Positions 5,884 through 14,598 of a DNA stretch of 35,835 nt are shown here, in pieces. The translations under genes and the position numbers were made by a program. The notes beneath the pieces were generated by a model. That model saw only the letters and a program-made list of their open reading frames with translations. It was not told the origin of the DNA and did not search any database. Position 1 is the first letter of the stretch. The number at the start of each line of letters is the position of its first letter. The stretch covers positions 1 through 35,835 of the forward strand of contig CALDOK010000227.1 of the NCBI GenBank assembly GCA_937912125.1, read 5' to 3'. This DNA is from an uncultured Pseudomonadota bacterium (lineage in GTDB: Bacteria > Myxococcota_A > UBA796 > JAFGLY01).

Positions 5884-7239
5884 TTGTCGATCTTCCTTCC
5901 CCTCGCCCTGCTCGTGGCTTCTCCCGGCGCCTCTGCTGCCCAGCTCGAGTGGGCCGGCCACTACCGCGCCAGGGGCCTGCTCTACGACTCCCTCAGCCTG
6001 AGCGATACCAACGCGCAGGCCGAGGGTACCAGCAATCTCTTCGACCATCGCCTGCGGCTGCAGCCGCGCTTCCACATCACCGAGCGGGTGGGGCTGTACG
6101 CCCAGATCGACGCCCTCAACCTGGTGCCGTGGGGCGAGCAGATCGAAGGCTGGGAAGATCCGGTCACCGGCGACACCACCTACCTGGCCTACGACCAGAC
6201 CCTGGTGGCCCCCACCACCACCACGGGCGCCGCGTCCCCCTTGGGGATCGGCGTCACCCGCGCTTGGGGTGAGGTCTACACCGACATCGGCCGCTTCCGC
6301 TTTGGCCGCGTGCCCCTGCACTGGGGCGCCGGCATCTGGCAGAACGACGGCTTCGCTCCCGACGCTGAGTTCGGCGACACCGCCGACCGCATCCAGTTCA
6401 CCAGCCGGGTGGGTGTGCTCTACCTGATGGCCGCCTACGACGTGAACTACGAGGGCTACCTCAACGCCCCCGACGACATGCAGTCCCTCAACGCGGCCTT
6501 CGCCTACCAGACCGAGAGCCTGGGGCTGGGCTTCCACAACCAGTACCGCTGGCAGCCCAGCGAGGCCCTCTCCCTCTACACCGGCGACCTGTGGGCCCAC
6601 GCCAAGATGGGCACGGTGGAGATCGAGACCGAGGTGGTCGGCGTGTTCGGTGCGGGCAACCTGGGGGGCGGGGCCAACGACCTGCGCATCGCCTCGGTGG
6701 GCGCCATGCTGCGGGGCGAGGCCGAGCTCGACAAGATCCTGGTGGGGGTCGAGGGCGGCCTGGCCACCGGCGACGCCGAGCCCGACGACGGCAACATCAA
6801 GACCTTCACCTTCGACCGCGACCACAACCTCACGCTGATGCTCTTCGAAGAGCCCATGCCCACCCTCGAGGCCACCACGGCCAACGAGACCAACGGCGGC
6901 CGCGACTACGACGCCGTGCGCACGGGCGAGGGCATCCGGAACGCGCTCTACATTCGCCCCCATGTGGGCTACCGCATCCTGGACGAGCTCACGGTGGATC
7001 TGGCCGTCTTCGGCGCTCAGGCTGCGCGCCTGCCCGAGGCCGACCGCGACGCCAAGGGCTACGGCTGGGAGTTCGACGCCTCCGTGCTGTACGAGCCCTA
7101 CGAGCACTTCTCCCTGTGTGGCAAGGCCGGCCTGTTCCTGCCCGGCAGCTACTACAGCGCCTACGAAGACGACGAGCTGGGTGGGGGCTTCGACAAGCCC
7201 GCCATCGGTGGCATGCTCATGGGCACCGTGCAGTTCTGA
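5884..7239 (+). CDS. Outer-membrane beta-barrel protein (alginate-export/porin-like)
   Basis: A 451-residue protein with a TTG start at 5884 (GGAGC about six bases upstream) and a signal peptide, MSIFLPLALLVASPGASAA. The mature protein is made of alternating polar/hydrophobic strands rich in Tyr, Trp, Phe and Gly (for example FDHRLRLQPRFHITERVGLYAQIDALNL, where long barrel strands are followed by short turns), has few Cys, and ends in Gly-Thr-Val-Gln-Phe: a C-terminal aromatic is the usual BAM recognition mark. The FRFGRVPLHWGAGIW segment and the layout resemble AlgE/alginate-export-type barrels, but this is a general likeness and the solute is unknown. It is expressed just upstream of dapA with a 40-base gap, but there is no evident functional link. 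A diheme-free, cofactor-free porin or export channel is the best guess. Confidence 0.7.
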   Translation: MSIFLPLALLVASPGASAAQLEWAGHYRARGLLYDSLSLSDTNAQAEGTSNLFDHRLRLQPRFHITERVGLYAQIDALNLVPWGEQIEGWEDPVTGDTTYLAYDQTLVAPTTTTGAASPLGIGVTRAWGEVYTDIGRFRFGRVPLHWGAGIWQNDGFAPDAEFGDTADRIQFTSRVGVLYLMAAYDVNYEGYLNAPDDMQSLNAAFAYQTESLGLGFHNQYRWQPSEALSLYTGDLWAHAKMGTVEIETEVVGVFGAGNLGGGANDLRIASVGAMLRGEAELDKILVGVEGGLATGDAEPDDGNIKTFTFDRDHNLTLMLFEEPMPTLEATTANETNGGRDYDAVRTGEGIRNALYIRPHVGYRILDELTVDLAVFGAQAARLPEADRDAKGYGWEFDASVLYEPYEHFSLCGKAGLFLPGSYYSAYEDDELGGGFDKPAIGGMLMGTVQF

Positions 7240-7279
7240 GTTCCAGGCTCCGCTCCATCCCCACGCTCAGGAGGTTCCC

Positions 7280-8134
7280 ATGCGCTGGGAAGGCGTGCAC
7301 ACTGCCCTCGTCACTCCCTTCACCGGGGGTGAGCTCGATCTGACCAGCTACCGCGCCCTGTGCGAGCGCCAGCTGCGCGCTGGCATCCACGGCTTGGTGG
7401 CCTGCGGCACCACGGGCGAGACCCCCACCCTGAGCGAGCCCGAGTGGGATCGCCTGGTGCAGGCGGCGGTCCAGGTCTCCGCGGGCTCGGTGCCCGTCAC
7501 CGCCGGTGTCGGCACCAACAACACGGCGAGCACCCTCGACCGCATCCGGCGGGCCCAGCAGCTGGGCGCCGACGCCGGCCTGCTGGTGATGCCCTACTAC
7601 AACAAGCCGTCCCCCGACGGGCTGCGCGCCCATGTGGCGGCCTGCGCGGCGCCAGGGCTGCCCCTGGTGCTCTACCATGTGCCCGGCCGCACCGGGCAGC
7701 GAGTCCCGGCCCTGTTGCTCGCGGAGCTCTCTCAGACGCCCGGCGTGGTCGCCATCAAGGAAGCCACCGGGGATCTCGGCTACGCCAACGAGCTGCTGGC
7801 CAACACCCCCATCTCGGTGCTCTCCGGCGACGACGGCACCTTCTTCCCCCTCATGGCCCTGGGCGGCTGCGGGGTCATCTCTGTGATCTCCGATCTGGCC
7901 CCCGCGGCCACCGTCGCCCTGTACCAGGCCGCCAAGACGGGGGATCTCTGCGCCGCCCGAGAGCTGCACTTCGGCCTGCTGCCTGTCATCGACTGGCTGT
8001 TCCACACCACCAGCCCGGGGCCCGCCAAGGCCGCCCTGGCCGCGGCCGGGTTCTGCGCGAACGAGCTGCGCCTGCCCCTGGTGCCGCTCACCACCCCGGT
8101 GCCCGACTTCGTGGTCGACGCGGTGGAGGCCTGA
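7280..8134 (+). CDS. dapA: 4-hydroxy-tetrahydrodipicolinate synthase
   Basis: A 284-residue TIM-barrel aldolase that condenses pyruvate with aspartate semialdehyde in the first step of the diaminopimelate/lysine pathway, needed for peptidoglycan. The ATG at 7280 follows AGGAGG (7269-7274). Seen directly: GTTGETPTLS (Thr43/Thr44, pyruvate site), the MPYYNKP segment, Tyr132 in YHVPGRTG and the Schiff-base Lys160 in VAIKEATGD, and LSGDD near residue 190. The length is typical (E. coli about 292). Its stop overlaps the dapB start (TGATG), a common dapA-dapB coupling. The Tyr-His-Val-Pro-Gly-Arg-Thr motif separates it from N-acetylneuraminate lyase and other members of the family. Confidence 0.95.
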   Translation: MRWEGVHTALVTPFTGGELDLTSYRALCERQLRAGIHGLVACGTTGETPTLSEPEWDRLVQAAVQVSAGSVPVTAGVGTNNTASTLDRIRRAQQLGADAGLLVMPYYNKPSPDGLRAHVAACAAPGLPLVLYHVPGRTGQRVPALLLAELSQTPGVVAIKEATGDLGYANELLANTPISVLSGDDGTFFPLMALGGCGVISVISDLAPAATVALYQAAKTGDLCAARELHFGLLPVIDWLFHTTSPGPAKAALAAAGFCANELRLPLVPLTTPVPDFVVDAVEA

Positions 8135-8928
8135 TGGCCCTGCGCGTCGGCCTGGTGGGCGCCGGAGGCCGCATGGGCCGGCTGCTCGCCGCCGCGGTGC
8201 TGGACAGCGACGACCTCGACCTCATCCTCTCCACCGAGCACCAGGATCATCCCATGCTCGGCCGCGACGTGGGCCTGGTGGCCGGTGTTGGCGCCTGTGG
8301 GCGTCCCATCGAGTCCCTCGAGTCCGGCATGCACGCCGCGGTGGACGTCTTCCTGGACTTCTCCCTGCCCGCGGGCACCGCCAGACTGCTCGAGCTCGGT
8401 GGGGCCCGCCCCCTGGTGGTCGGCACCACCGGCCTGAACGCGGAGCAGACCGCTGCTCTGCGCGCCTACGCCCTCACGGCGCCGGTGGTGGCGGCGCCGA
8501 ACTTCTCCACCGGGGTCACCCTGCTCACCGAGCTGGTGCAGCTCGCGGCGCGGGTGCTCGCTGGCTACGACGCCGAGATCATCGAGGCCCACCACCGCCA
8601 CAAGCGCGACGCCCCCTCGGGCACCGCCCTGGCGCTGGCTCGAGCCTTGGCCGATGCTCGCCGGGTCTCTCTCGACGACAAGGCCTGCTATGGCCGCGAG
8701 GGTGCTGTTGGTGAGCGGCCAGCAGGCGAGATCGGCATCCACGCGGTGCGCGCTGGCGACATCGTGGGGGAGCACACCGTGATGCTGGCGGGCCTGGGCG
8801 AGCGGGTCGAGCTGCGCCACGTGGCCACCAGCCGCCAGGCCTTCGTCAGCGGCGCCGTGCGCGCCGTGCGCTGGGTGCGCGGTCGGCCTCCGGGCCTCTA
8901 CGGCATGCGGGACGTGCTGGGGTTGTAG
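8134..8928 (+). CDS. dapB: 4-hydroxy-tetrahydrodipicolinate reductase
   Basis: A 264-residue NAD(P)H-dependent reductase, the step after DapA in diaminopimelate synthesis. The N-terminal Rossmann motif is GLVGAGGRMGR (residues 6-16); GTTGL near residue 97 and NFSTGV at 123 are family motifs; and EAHHRHKRDAPSGTA (151-165) contains the catalytic His-His pair and Lys157, diagnostic of DapB. C-terminal GEHTVMLAG and the SRQAFVSGAVRA helix are also typical. The ATG shares one base with the dapA stop codon and uses the upstream gene's translation. Its stop is only four bases from the end of the convergent radical SAM gene, with no obvious terminator hairpin between them. Confidence 0.95.
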   Translation: MALRVGLVGAGGRMGRLLAAAVLDSDDLDLILSTEHQDHPMLGRDVGLVAGVGACGRPIESLESGMHAAVDVFLDFSLPAGTARLLELGGARPLVVGTTGLNAEQTAALRAYALTAPVVAAPNFSTGVTLLTELVQLAARVLAGYDAEIIEAHHRHKRDAPSGTALALARALADARRVSLDDKACYGREGAVGERPAGEIGIHAVRAGDIVGEHTVMLAGLGERVELRHVATSRQAFVSGAVRAVRWVRGRPPGLYGMRDVLGL

Positions 8929-8932
8929 GCCG

Positions 8933-11122
8933 TCATCGGTAGTTCGGGCTGAACACCTGATGGCAGTCCCGGCAGGTGGTGAGGCCGGGGACCCCCCGCG
9001 CCTGGACGTCCCTGCGCAGGTCTCGCATGCGGTCGGAGGACCAGACGGCGGACAGCCGACCCGTGGTGACCTCGCCCACCTGGTTCTCGATGCCCGTGTC
9101 CCAGGGGCAGAGGGTGACCTTGCCGTCCCAGCTGATGACCGGGGTCTGGCGGGGCCCGGGGCAGCGGCGGGGCTGGGTGGGGTCGGGCAAGCTCAGGACC
9201 GCGCCCAGCTGGTCCGCGACGGCGCGCAGGGCCTGGTCGGCGGCTTGATCTCCCACGAAGCTGCGCGGGTCTTCGCGGCGTAGCCAGTAGGCGTCGCCTG
9301 CGTCGGCGGGGAGCAGGCCGGCCAGCAGGCGGGGCTCCCGTAGACGCTGGCCCCAGCGCTCCAGGTCGGCGCGTACCACGGCCGGGTCCAGGCCCGCCTG
9401 GGGCACGCTGCGGGTGACCACCAGGCGCAGGGTGGCCCCCCGCTCCCAGGCCAGGCGCTCGAGGTGCTGCCAGGCGGCCTGGTGGTGATCCCCCATGCGG
9501 TCGAGATCGAGCCACCACTCGGTGGGGGCCTCGGGGTGGCCCAGGATGATGTCGACCAGGTCCTCGGAGAGCAGCAGGGCGTTGGTGTGGATGCGCAGGC
9601 GCCCGAACAGCCGGGAGGCTCCCACCACCTGGATCAGGTGCTTCATCACCGGGATGATCTCGGGATGCAGCAAGGGCTCACCCCGCCAGCGCAGGGCCAG
9701 GGTGCCGAAGTCCGGCCCGTGGGCGCGCAGATCGTCGGTGACGCGCTGCACCAGCTCGAGGCCCATGAAGCCCCGGCCGAAGTCCACGTAGTGGCGATCC
9801 CGCCACTGGTGCCAGGTGCGGGGCTGCTCGTAGCAGGTGGCCATGGGGCCGGGCGCGTCCTGGACCAGGCTGTGCAGGCGCTCCAGGGGGGTGGTGCAGC
9901 CGCGCCAGGCGCAGTCGCAGGTGTCGGTGAGCTCCATGGTGAGCACGCCATCGGGCAGGGCCTGCCGAGCGGCGGCTGGGCTGGGGCGAGCGGGCAGGTG
10001 CTGAACCACGCGCTCGAGGCCGAGCTTGGCGGCGCGGCCCGCCAGCGGCGCGAGCTTGTCCGAGGAGCGTCGGAGGTAGCAGTTCTGGATGCAGGGAGTG
10101 GTGCAGCCCTTGACCACGCGGCGGCGCTCCCGCAGGGCAGGGGAGGCCCACAGCTGCTGCAGGGTCTGCTCCCGGACCGAGCCGAAGCGACCGGCCAGGA
10201 AGTCCAGCCGGCCGTCGCACATGATCACCGAGCCGTCGGCGTTGACGTACAGCTCTTTCCAGCCGGCCCAGCAGGGCGCCTCGAGGGGCTGGAGCTCGTC
10301 GCGGTAGTAGGACGGCAGCAGCTCGATGTCGGTCTCGGGGTTCTGGATGCGGAAGTAGGGCCAGGGGGGATGCCGGACCCGCTCGCGCAGCTGCTCCACC
10401 AGGCGCCGCAGGGCGCCCAGCTGGTCGGGGCCGATCCACAGTCGGGCCACGGCGGCCTCACGCTCGGGGTTGGGCGGTGCGCCCGTCTCGGGAGGGCGGC
10501 GGAAGAGGTTGAGCAGCTGCACCCCGTCGAAGCCTTCCTCGGCCAGCTTGTCGAGCATGGCGGGCAGCTCGTGGAGGTTCTGGGCATGCACCAGGGTGTT
10601 GGCCAGGATCTTGCGTCGGGGGTTGCGGGCGTCGGCGTCGGCGCGCCGCAGCTGCCGATAGCCCTGCATGGTGCGCTCGAAGTTGCCGGGGCCCCGGATG
10701 GCGTCGTGGGCATCCCACAGCCCGTCGAGGGAGAAGCTCATGTGGAGCTTCTCTGGGGGGATGCGGGCCAGCCTGGCCGCGCGCTCCCAGGTGATGAGCG
10801 TGCCGTTTGTGGTCAGGGTGATGTGGAAGTCTTTGCGCGCCGCATGCAGCAGGATGTCTTCGAGATCCGTGCGCACGAAGGGCTCACCGCCCAGGGGGTT
10901 GAGCACGCGCACGCCCCACAGCGCGGCCTGGTCGATGACGTCCAGGATCTCCTGGGTGCTCAGCTCGTCCTGCACCTCGTAGCAGGTGGTGCACATGGAG
11001 CAGCTGAGGTTGCAGCGCAGGGTGATGTTGATGGAGAGCCAGTCCGGCGGCGCCAGCGAGCGCCCGAGCGCGCGCGAGACGAACATGCGCAGGTCCTGCT
11101 CGAGGTGGCGGGGGGTCGGCAT
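8933..11122 (-). CDS. Tandem radical SAM/SPASM fusion protein
   Basis: A 729-residue protein from the ATG at 11122 (a GTG at 11131 would add three residues). The first half is a radical SAM enzyme: CNLSCSMC gives the CX3CX2C cluster site at Cys37/41/44, NPLGGEPFVR is the GGEP motif that binds SAM, and a SPASM-like segment (ELYVNADGSVIMCDGR then CTTPCIQNC) carries extra cluster cysteines. After about residue 395 a second copy of the architecture begins: ELTDTCDCAWRGCTT, RWRGEPLLHPEI (GEP retained), RIHTNALLL, and a second SPASM-like tail (PVISWDGKVTLCPWDTG, then CRDCHQ). In this second copy the cysteines are 402, 404 and 409, so CX3CX2C is not intact. Enzymes of this class modify peptides, proteins or sugars; the substrate is unknown. 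It diverges from the glycosyltransferase/coiled-coil gene, which is flanked on its other side by another radical SAM gene. Confidence 0.85.
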   Translation of the reverse strand: MPTPRHLEQDLRMFVSRALGRSLAPPDWLSINITLRCNLSCSMCTTCYEVQDELSTQEILDVIDQAALWGVRVLNPLGGEPFVRTDLEDILLHAARKDFHITLTTNGTLITWERAARLARIPPEKLHMSFSLDGLWDAHDAIRGPGNFERTMQGYRQLRRADADARNPRRKILANTLVHAQNLHELPAMLDKLAEEGFDGVQLLNLFRRPPETGAPPNPEREAAVARLWIGPDQLGALRRLVEQLRERVRHPPWPYFRIQNPETDIELLPSYYRDELQPLEAPCWAGWKELYVNADGSVIMCDGRLDFLAGRFGSVREQTLQQLWASPALRERRRVVKGCTTPCIQNCYLRRSSDKLAPLAGRAAKLGLERVVQHLPARPSPAAARQALPDGVLTMELTDTCDCAWRGCTTPLERLHSLVQDAPGPMATCYEQPRTWHQWRDRHYVDFGRGFMGLELVQRVTDDLRAHGPDFGTLALRWRGEPLLHPEIIPVMKHLIQVVGASRLFGRLRIHTNALLLSEDLVDIILGHPEAPTEWWLDLDRMGDHHQAAWQHLERLAWERGATLRLVVTRSVPQAGLDPAVVRADLERWGQRLREPRLLAGLLPADAGDAYWLRREDPRSFVGDQAADQALRAVADQLGAVLSLPDPTQPRRCPGPRQTPVISWDGKVTLCPWDTGIENQVGEVTTGRLSAVWSSDRMRDLRRDVQARGVPGLTTCRDCHQVFSPNYR

Positions 11123-11247
11123 GCTGGTCACTGGCCTCGGGGGTACGGTAGCGTGTAGCTTTAGCCTGTACGACTTCGCTCCTGCACGCGCTCCGGGCGG
11201 TACGGCCTGTTACGCGCTCGGAGCCCCGGTCACGCGGCGGTCCTCCT

Positions 11248-14200
11248 ATGCGTATCCTCATCGTCTTCCACGGCTGGTTCCCCACCCCCGGTCGCCCCGT
11301 CGCCGGCGGCGCCCTGCGCGCCTGGCACCACAGCGAAGCGCTCCGGGCGGCGGGCCACGACGTGCACCTGGTGACGCGCCATCAGGACGCCGTGCCCGGT
11401 GGGCCCCCCACCTTCGGCAGCGCCGTCGAGCTGCGAGCCCACGCCGAGCGGGTACAGCCGGACGCCCTGCTTGTGGTTCAGCCCGAAGAAGCTCCAGCCC
11501 TGGAGCCTTTGGGGCTGCCCATGGTGGTGGACCTCTACGCACCCCGCATGCTCGAGGCTCAGTTCCAGGATGCGGCGGGGCCCGAGGCGGCCCAAACCCT
11601 GCGGGCCATCCGGGCCGGGGACTTCTTCCTGTTCTCGAACGAGCGCCAGCGCTTCTACTTCCTGGGCCTGCTGGCCCTTGCGGGGGTTGATCTGCGCAGC
11701 CACGGCTTCGGGGCCGTGGTGCCCCTGGTGGCGCCTCAGGGGCCCCCGCGCCGGGAGCCTCGCAGCCCCGTGTTCGTCATGGGGGGTGTGTCCTGGCCCT
11801 GGATCGACCCCACCGCGGCCCTGGGCCGTGCCCTGGCGCACCTGAACAAGCGCCGCCGGGGCAAGCTGCTGGTGCTGGGGCACAAGCCCATCCTGGGGGA
11901 CTCCCCGGTGCGCGAGCTGCAGGCCGAGCTGCCGCCGAGCAAGCGCCTGGTCTACGGGGGCGTGCTGCCCTACGACCAGCTGCTGGCCACCTACGCCGAG
12001 TGCAGCGCCGCCATCGACATGATGGCCCCCACCCCCGAGCGCGACCTGGCGGTCGCGTTCCGCCACATGGACTACCTGGGCTGCGGCCTGCCCATGATCG
12101 TGGGGGATGAGCACGTCCTGGCGGAGCCCCTGCGCGCCGGGGGGGCTGGCTTGGTGGGCCTGTCCGTCGAGGATGCCATCGACGCCGTGCTCGATGAGCC
12201 CGAGGCCCATGCCCAGCGCTGCGCAGCCGCGCGGGAGCTGGCGGGTGCCCGCTTCGGCCGGGATGCCTGCGAGGCCCCGTTGCTGGCCTGGCTCGAGGCG
12301 CCCGTGCGCCGGGAACGCGGCGCGTCGCCCTTGGGTGAGCGGGCCGAGCTCAGCGCCCGCGTGGCGTGGGCCGAGCGCGCCGAGCAGGCCGCCCGCGCCG
12401 ACGCCGTGCGCCTGGGTGCCGAGATCGAGGCCAAGCGCGCCGAGGTGGCGGGGCTGGTCCAGCAGAGCCGGGTCCTGGGCGTGGCCACCGAGCGCCTGGC
12501 GGGGTCCGTGGCCGAGGTGGCCGGCTTCAAGCGCGAGGCCATCGCCGTGTTGGGCGGGGCACACGCCCGTTCCCAGGAGGAGCTCACGGTGCTGCAGGCC
12601 CGCGCCGCGACCCTCGAGGCCGATGTGGCCAAGAAGGCCGCCGAGCTGGGGGCTGCGCTGCGCGAGAAGGGTCTGGTCCAGGACCGTGTGCAGGATCTGG
12701 TCCGGCAGCTGGCTGGAGCCGACGGCAGGATCCAGGCCCTGCGCACCGAGCGCGACGCCGCCGCCGAGGCCCAGCATGCGGCTCAGGCCGACGCCCTCAA
12801 GAAGAGCGTGGAGCTCGACGCCAAGGGCCGCGAGCAGGATCTGCTGCGGGAGCAGATCGGATCCTTGGACCGACGGCTCACCGCGGCCGATCAGGCTGCG
12901 GCCACCCTGCGTGTCCAGGTGGCGGCCGCTGAGTCGGCCTTGGCCGAAGCCCGGGCGGAGTCCGAAAAAAAGAGCGTGGAGATCGACTCGCTGCTGCGTG
13001 AGAAGCACGCCCTGGCGGACCACCTGGCCCAGGTGCAGCGCCAGGAGCGGAGCCTGCGGGCCGAGGCCACCCGGCTGGGTATCGAGCTGGCCCGCAGCGC
13101 CGCGTCCGCGGCCGAACACGAGCGCGATGCTGCCAAGAAGGGCGCCGAGCTCCTGGCCATGACCCGTGAGCGGGATCTTCTGCGCGAGCGTCTTCCGGTC
13201 CTCGAAGATCGCATCACCACCAGCCAGCAAGAGCTGCGCGGTGCCCAGGGCGAGCTTCGCCGCCTGGGCACAGTCCTGGCGGTCACCCAGGCCGACGGAG
13301 AGAAGAAGGACAGCGAGCTCGAGGTCCTCGCTGCCGAGGCGCGCCAGGCCCGATCCGAGCAGCATGCCCTGGCTAGCCAGCTGGCCGCGGTCCACGCGGA
13401 CGCGGCCAAGAAGAGCGCCGAGCTCGACGCCCTCCAGCTGGCTCTGGACCACGCCCACGCTGAGCTGGGCGAGCATCGCTCGTGGCTGCTCGATGCCCGC
13501 GCCGACGCGGCCAAGAAGCGTGCCGAGATCGAGGCCCTGGGGGCCGAGCTGACCAGCACCACGGCCCGTGGAGAAGGCCTGCAGGGCACCATCGACGAGC
13601 TGCGGGCAGCCGCGGCCGCCGTGGCGGTCGTGCTGCACGACGCCCAGGCCGACGGCGCCAAGAAGGGTGCTGAGATCGAGGGGCTGCGAGACGCCCTGGC
13701 CAGGCTGCGGCCCCAGGCCCAGGCCGATGCTCTCGCTCTCAAGCAGGCCTTGGCCCGGTCCGCGCGCAAGGACGCAGAGCTCGAGGGCGCCCAGCAGGCC
13801 TTGGACTCCCTGCGCTCCATCGCAGCCGCCGACGCCTCGGCGCTGCAGGACGCCCGGGCCGACGCCGCCAAGAAGAGCGCCGAGCTCGAGGGGGTGCGGC
13901 ACGTCCTCGAGCAGCTGCAGCCTCGGGCCGAGGCCGACGCCCTGGCCCTAGGGGCCGCGTTGGCCCAGGCCGCGCGCGCCTCCGGAGAGCTCGCCGCCGC
14001 CCAGCAGGCCCTGGACAGCCTGCGAGCCCAGGCCTCCGCCGAAGCCGCCGCGCTCCAGGACCTGCGCACCGATGTGGCCAAGAAGGGCGCGGAGATCGAC
14101 GCCCTGCAGCGGGTCATCGCCAGCGAGCGCGGCGCCGCCGAGGCCGCCCAGGCCGAGCTGGTGCAGCTGCGGGCTACCGGCTCTCGCGCCTCCGCCGAGC

Positions 14201-14586
14201 TGAGCATCACCCAGCAGCAGCTGGATCAGAGCCGCACCGAGGTCGCGGCCCTGCGGCAGAGTGCGAGCGACGCCAGCAAGGACGCCGCCGTCAAGGGCGC
14301 ACAGGTGGCGGCGCTCCAGCGTGAGTGCGAGCAGCTTGTGGGCCAGGGGGCCGCGGGCGCAGATCGTCTGCAGGCGCTGCAGGACAAGCTCCAGGAGCAG
14401 GCGGCCTTGGTGGCCCGCGGCGACGAGGCCCGGGGCGGCTTGGTGGCCCACGCCGAGGCGCTGCAGGTCAGCCTGGCGGATGCTCAGGTCGACATTGACA
14501 AGAAGAACGCCGAGCTCGAGGCCGCCTGGTCCGAGCGAGCCCGTCTCGAGGAGCTGATCGTCCAGCTGCGCCAAGCCAAGCGCTGA
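11248..14586 (+). CDS. Glycosyltransferase fused to a long coiled coil
   Basis: A 1112-residue protein. Residues 1-345 look like a GT-B (GT4-type) glycosyltransferase: MRILIVFHGWFPTPGRPVAGGALRAWH matches the N-terminal entry with the Gly-rich acceptor loop, and later segments GKLLVLGHKP, LVYGGVLPYDQLLATYAECSAAID and MDYLGCGLPMIVGDE resemble the C-terminal donor-site part, although the usual E-x7-E motif is weak (only Gly-x-Pro is clear). From about 360 to the end it is a single coiled coil, rich in Ala, Glu, Lys, Leu and Arg. A [A/D]KKxAE[L/I] motif recurs at exact heptad multiples (see the repeat feature). No membrane segment or signal is seen, so it should be cytoplasmic. There is no clear ribosome site before the ATG at 11248. 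The coil may scaffold, measure or anchor; that is inference. Confidence 0.8.
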   Translation: MRILIVFHGWFPTPGRPVAGGALRAWHHSEALRAAGHDVHLVTRHQDAVPGGPPTFGSAVELRAHAERVQPDALLVVQPEEAPALEPLGLPMVVDLYAPRMLEAQFQDAAGPEAAQTLRAIRAGDFFLFSNERQRFYFLGLLALAGVDLRSHGFGAVVPLVAPQGPPRREPRSPVFVMGGVSWPWIDPTAALGRALAHLNKRRRGKLLVLGHKPILGDSPVRELQAELPPSKRLVYGGVLPYDQLLATYAECSAAIDMMAPTPERDLAVAFRHMDYLGCGLPMIVGDEHVLAEPLRAGGAGLVGLSVEDAIDAVLDEPEAHAQRCAAARELAGARFGRDACEAPLLAWLEAPVRRERGASPLGERAELSARVAWAERAEQAARADAVRLGAEIEAKRAEVAGLVQQSRVLGVATERLAGSVAEVAGFKREAIAVLGGAHARSQEELTVLQARAATLEADVAKKAAELGAALREKGLVQDRVQDLVRQLAGADGRIQALRTERDAAAEAQHAAQADALKKSVELDAKGREQDLLREQIGSLDRRLTAADQAAATLRVQVAAAESALAEARAESEKKSVEIDSLLREKHALADHLAQVQRQERSLRAEATRLGIELARSAASAAEHERDAAKKGAELLAMTRERDLLRERLPVLEDRITTSQQELRGAQGELRRLGTVLAVTQADGEKKDSELEVLAAEARQARSEQHALASQLAAVHADAAKKSAELDALQLALDHAHAELGEHRSWLLDARADAAKKRAEIEALGAELTSTTARGEGLQGTIDELRAAAAAVAVVLHDAQADGAKKGAEIEGLRDALARLRPQAQADALALKQALARSARKDAELEGAQQALDSLRSIAAADASALQDARADAAKKSAELEGVRHVLEQLQPRAEADALALGAALAQAARASGELAAAQQALDSLRAQASAEAAALQDLRTDVAKKGAEIDALQRVIASERGAAEAAQAELVQLRATGSRASAELSITQQQLDQSRTEVAALRQSASDASKDAAVKGAQVAALQRECEQLVGQGAAGADRLQALQDKLQEQAALVARGDEARGGLVAHAEALQVSLADAQVDIDKKNAELEAAWSERARLEELIVQLRQAKR
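12631..14505 (+). repeat. Heptad-phased KK-x-A-E-L repeats in the coiled coil
   Basis: The two-codon Lys-Lys (or a degenerate pair) begins at 12631, 12799, 12967, 13135 and 13303 (168 bases, 56 residues apart), then 13408 and 13513 (105 bases), 13660 (147 bases), then every 105 bases at 13765, 13870, 13975, 14080, 14185, 14290, 14395 and 14500. In protein these are residues 462, 518, 574, 630, 686, 721, 756, 805 and then every 35 to 1085. Copies at 840, 910, 980, 1015 and 1050 are degenerate at the Lys pair. Every step is a multiple of seven residues. The DNA copies differ at synonymous and other positions, so this is an old protein repeat and not a recent tandem duplication. Confidence 0.9.
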
Positions 14587-14598
14587 TCCATCAGAGGG

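Noticed and set aside
9464..11158. Plus-strand open frame of 564 codons over the tandem radical SAM gene
   Set aside because: Antisense shadow: composition is low-complexity, while the minus strand encodes CX3CX2C, GGEP and SPASM motifs in order.
11230..13902. Minus-strand open frame of 890 codons under the glycosyltransferase/coiled-coil gene
   Set aside because: It is a mirror of the heptad repeats, with Leu/Gly/Gln-rich sequence and no domain; the plus frame has a clear glycosyltransferase start.
12631..14505. Repeat array considered as CRISPR or tandem DNA repeat
   Set aside because: Repeats are in one open frame, diverge at synonymous sites, and have no unique spacers of even length; the period is in protein (7n residues).
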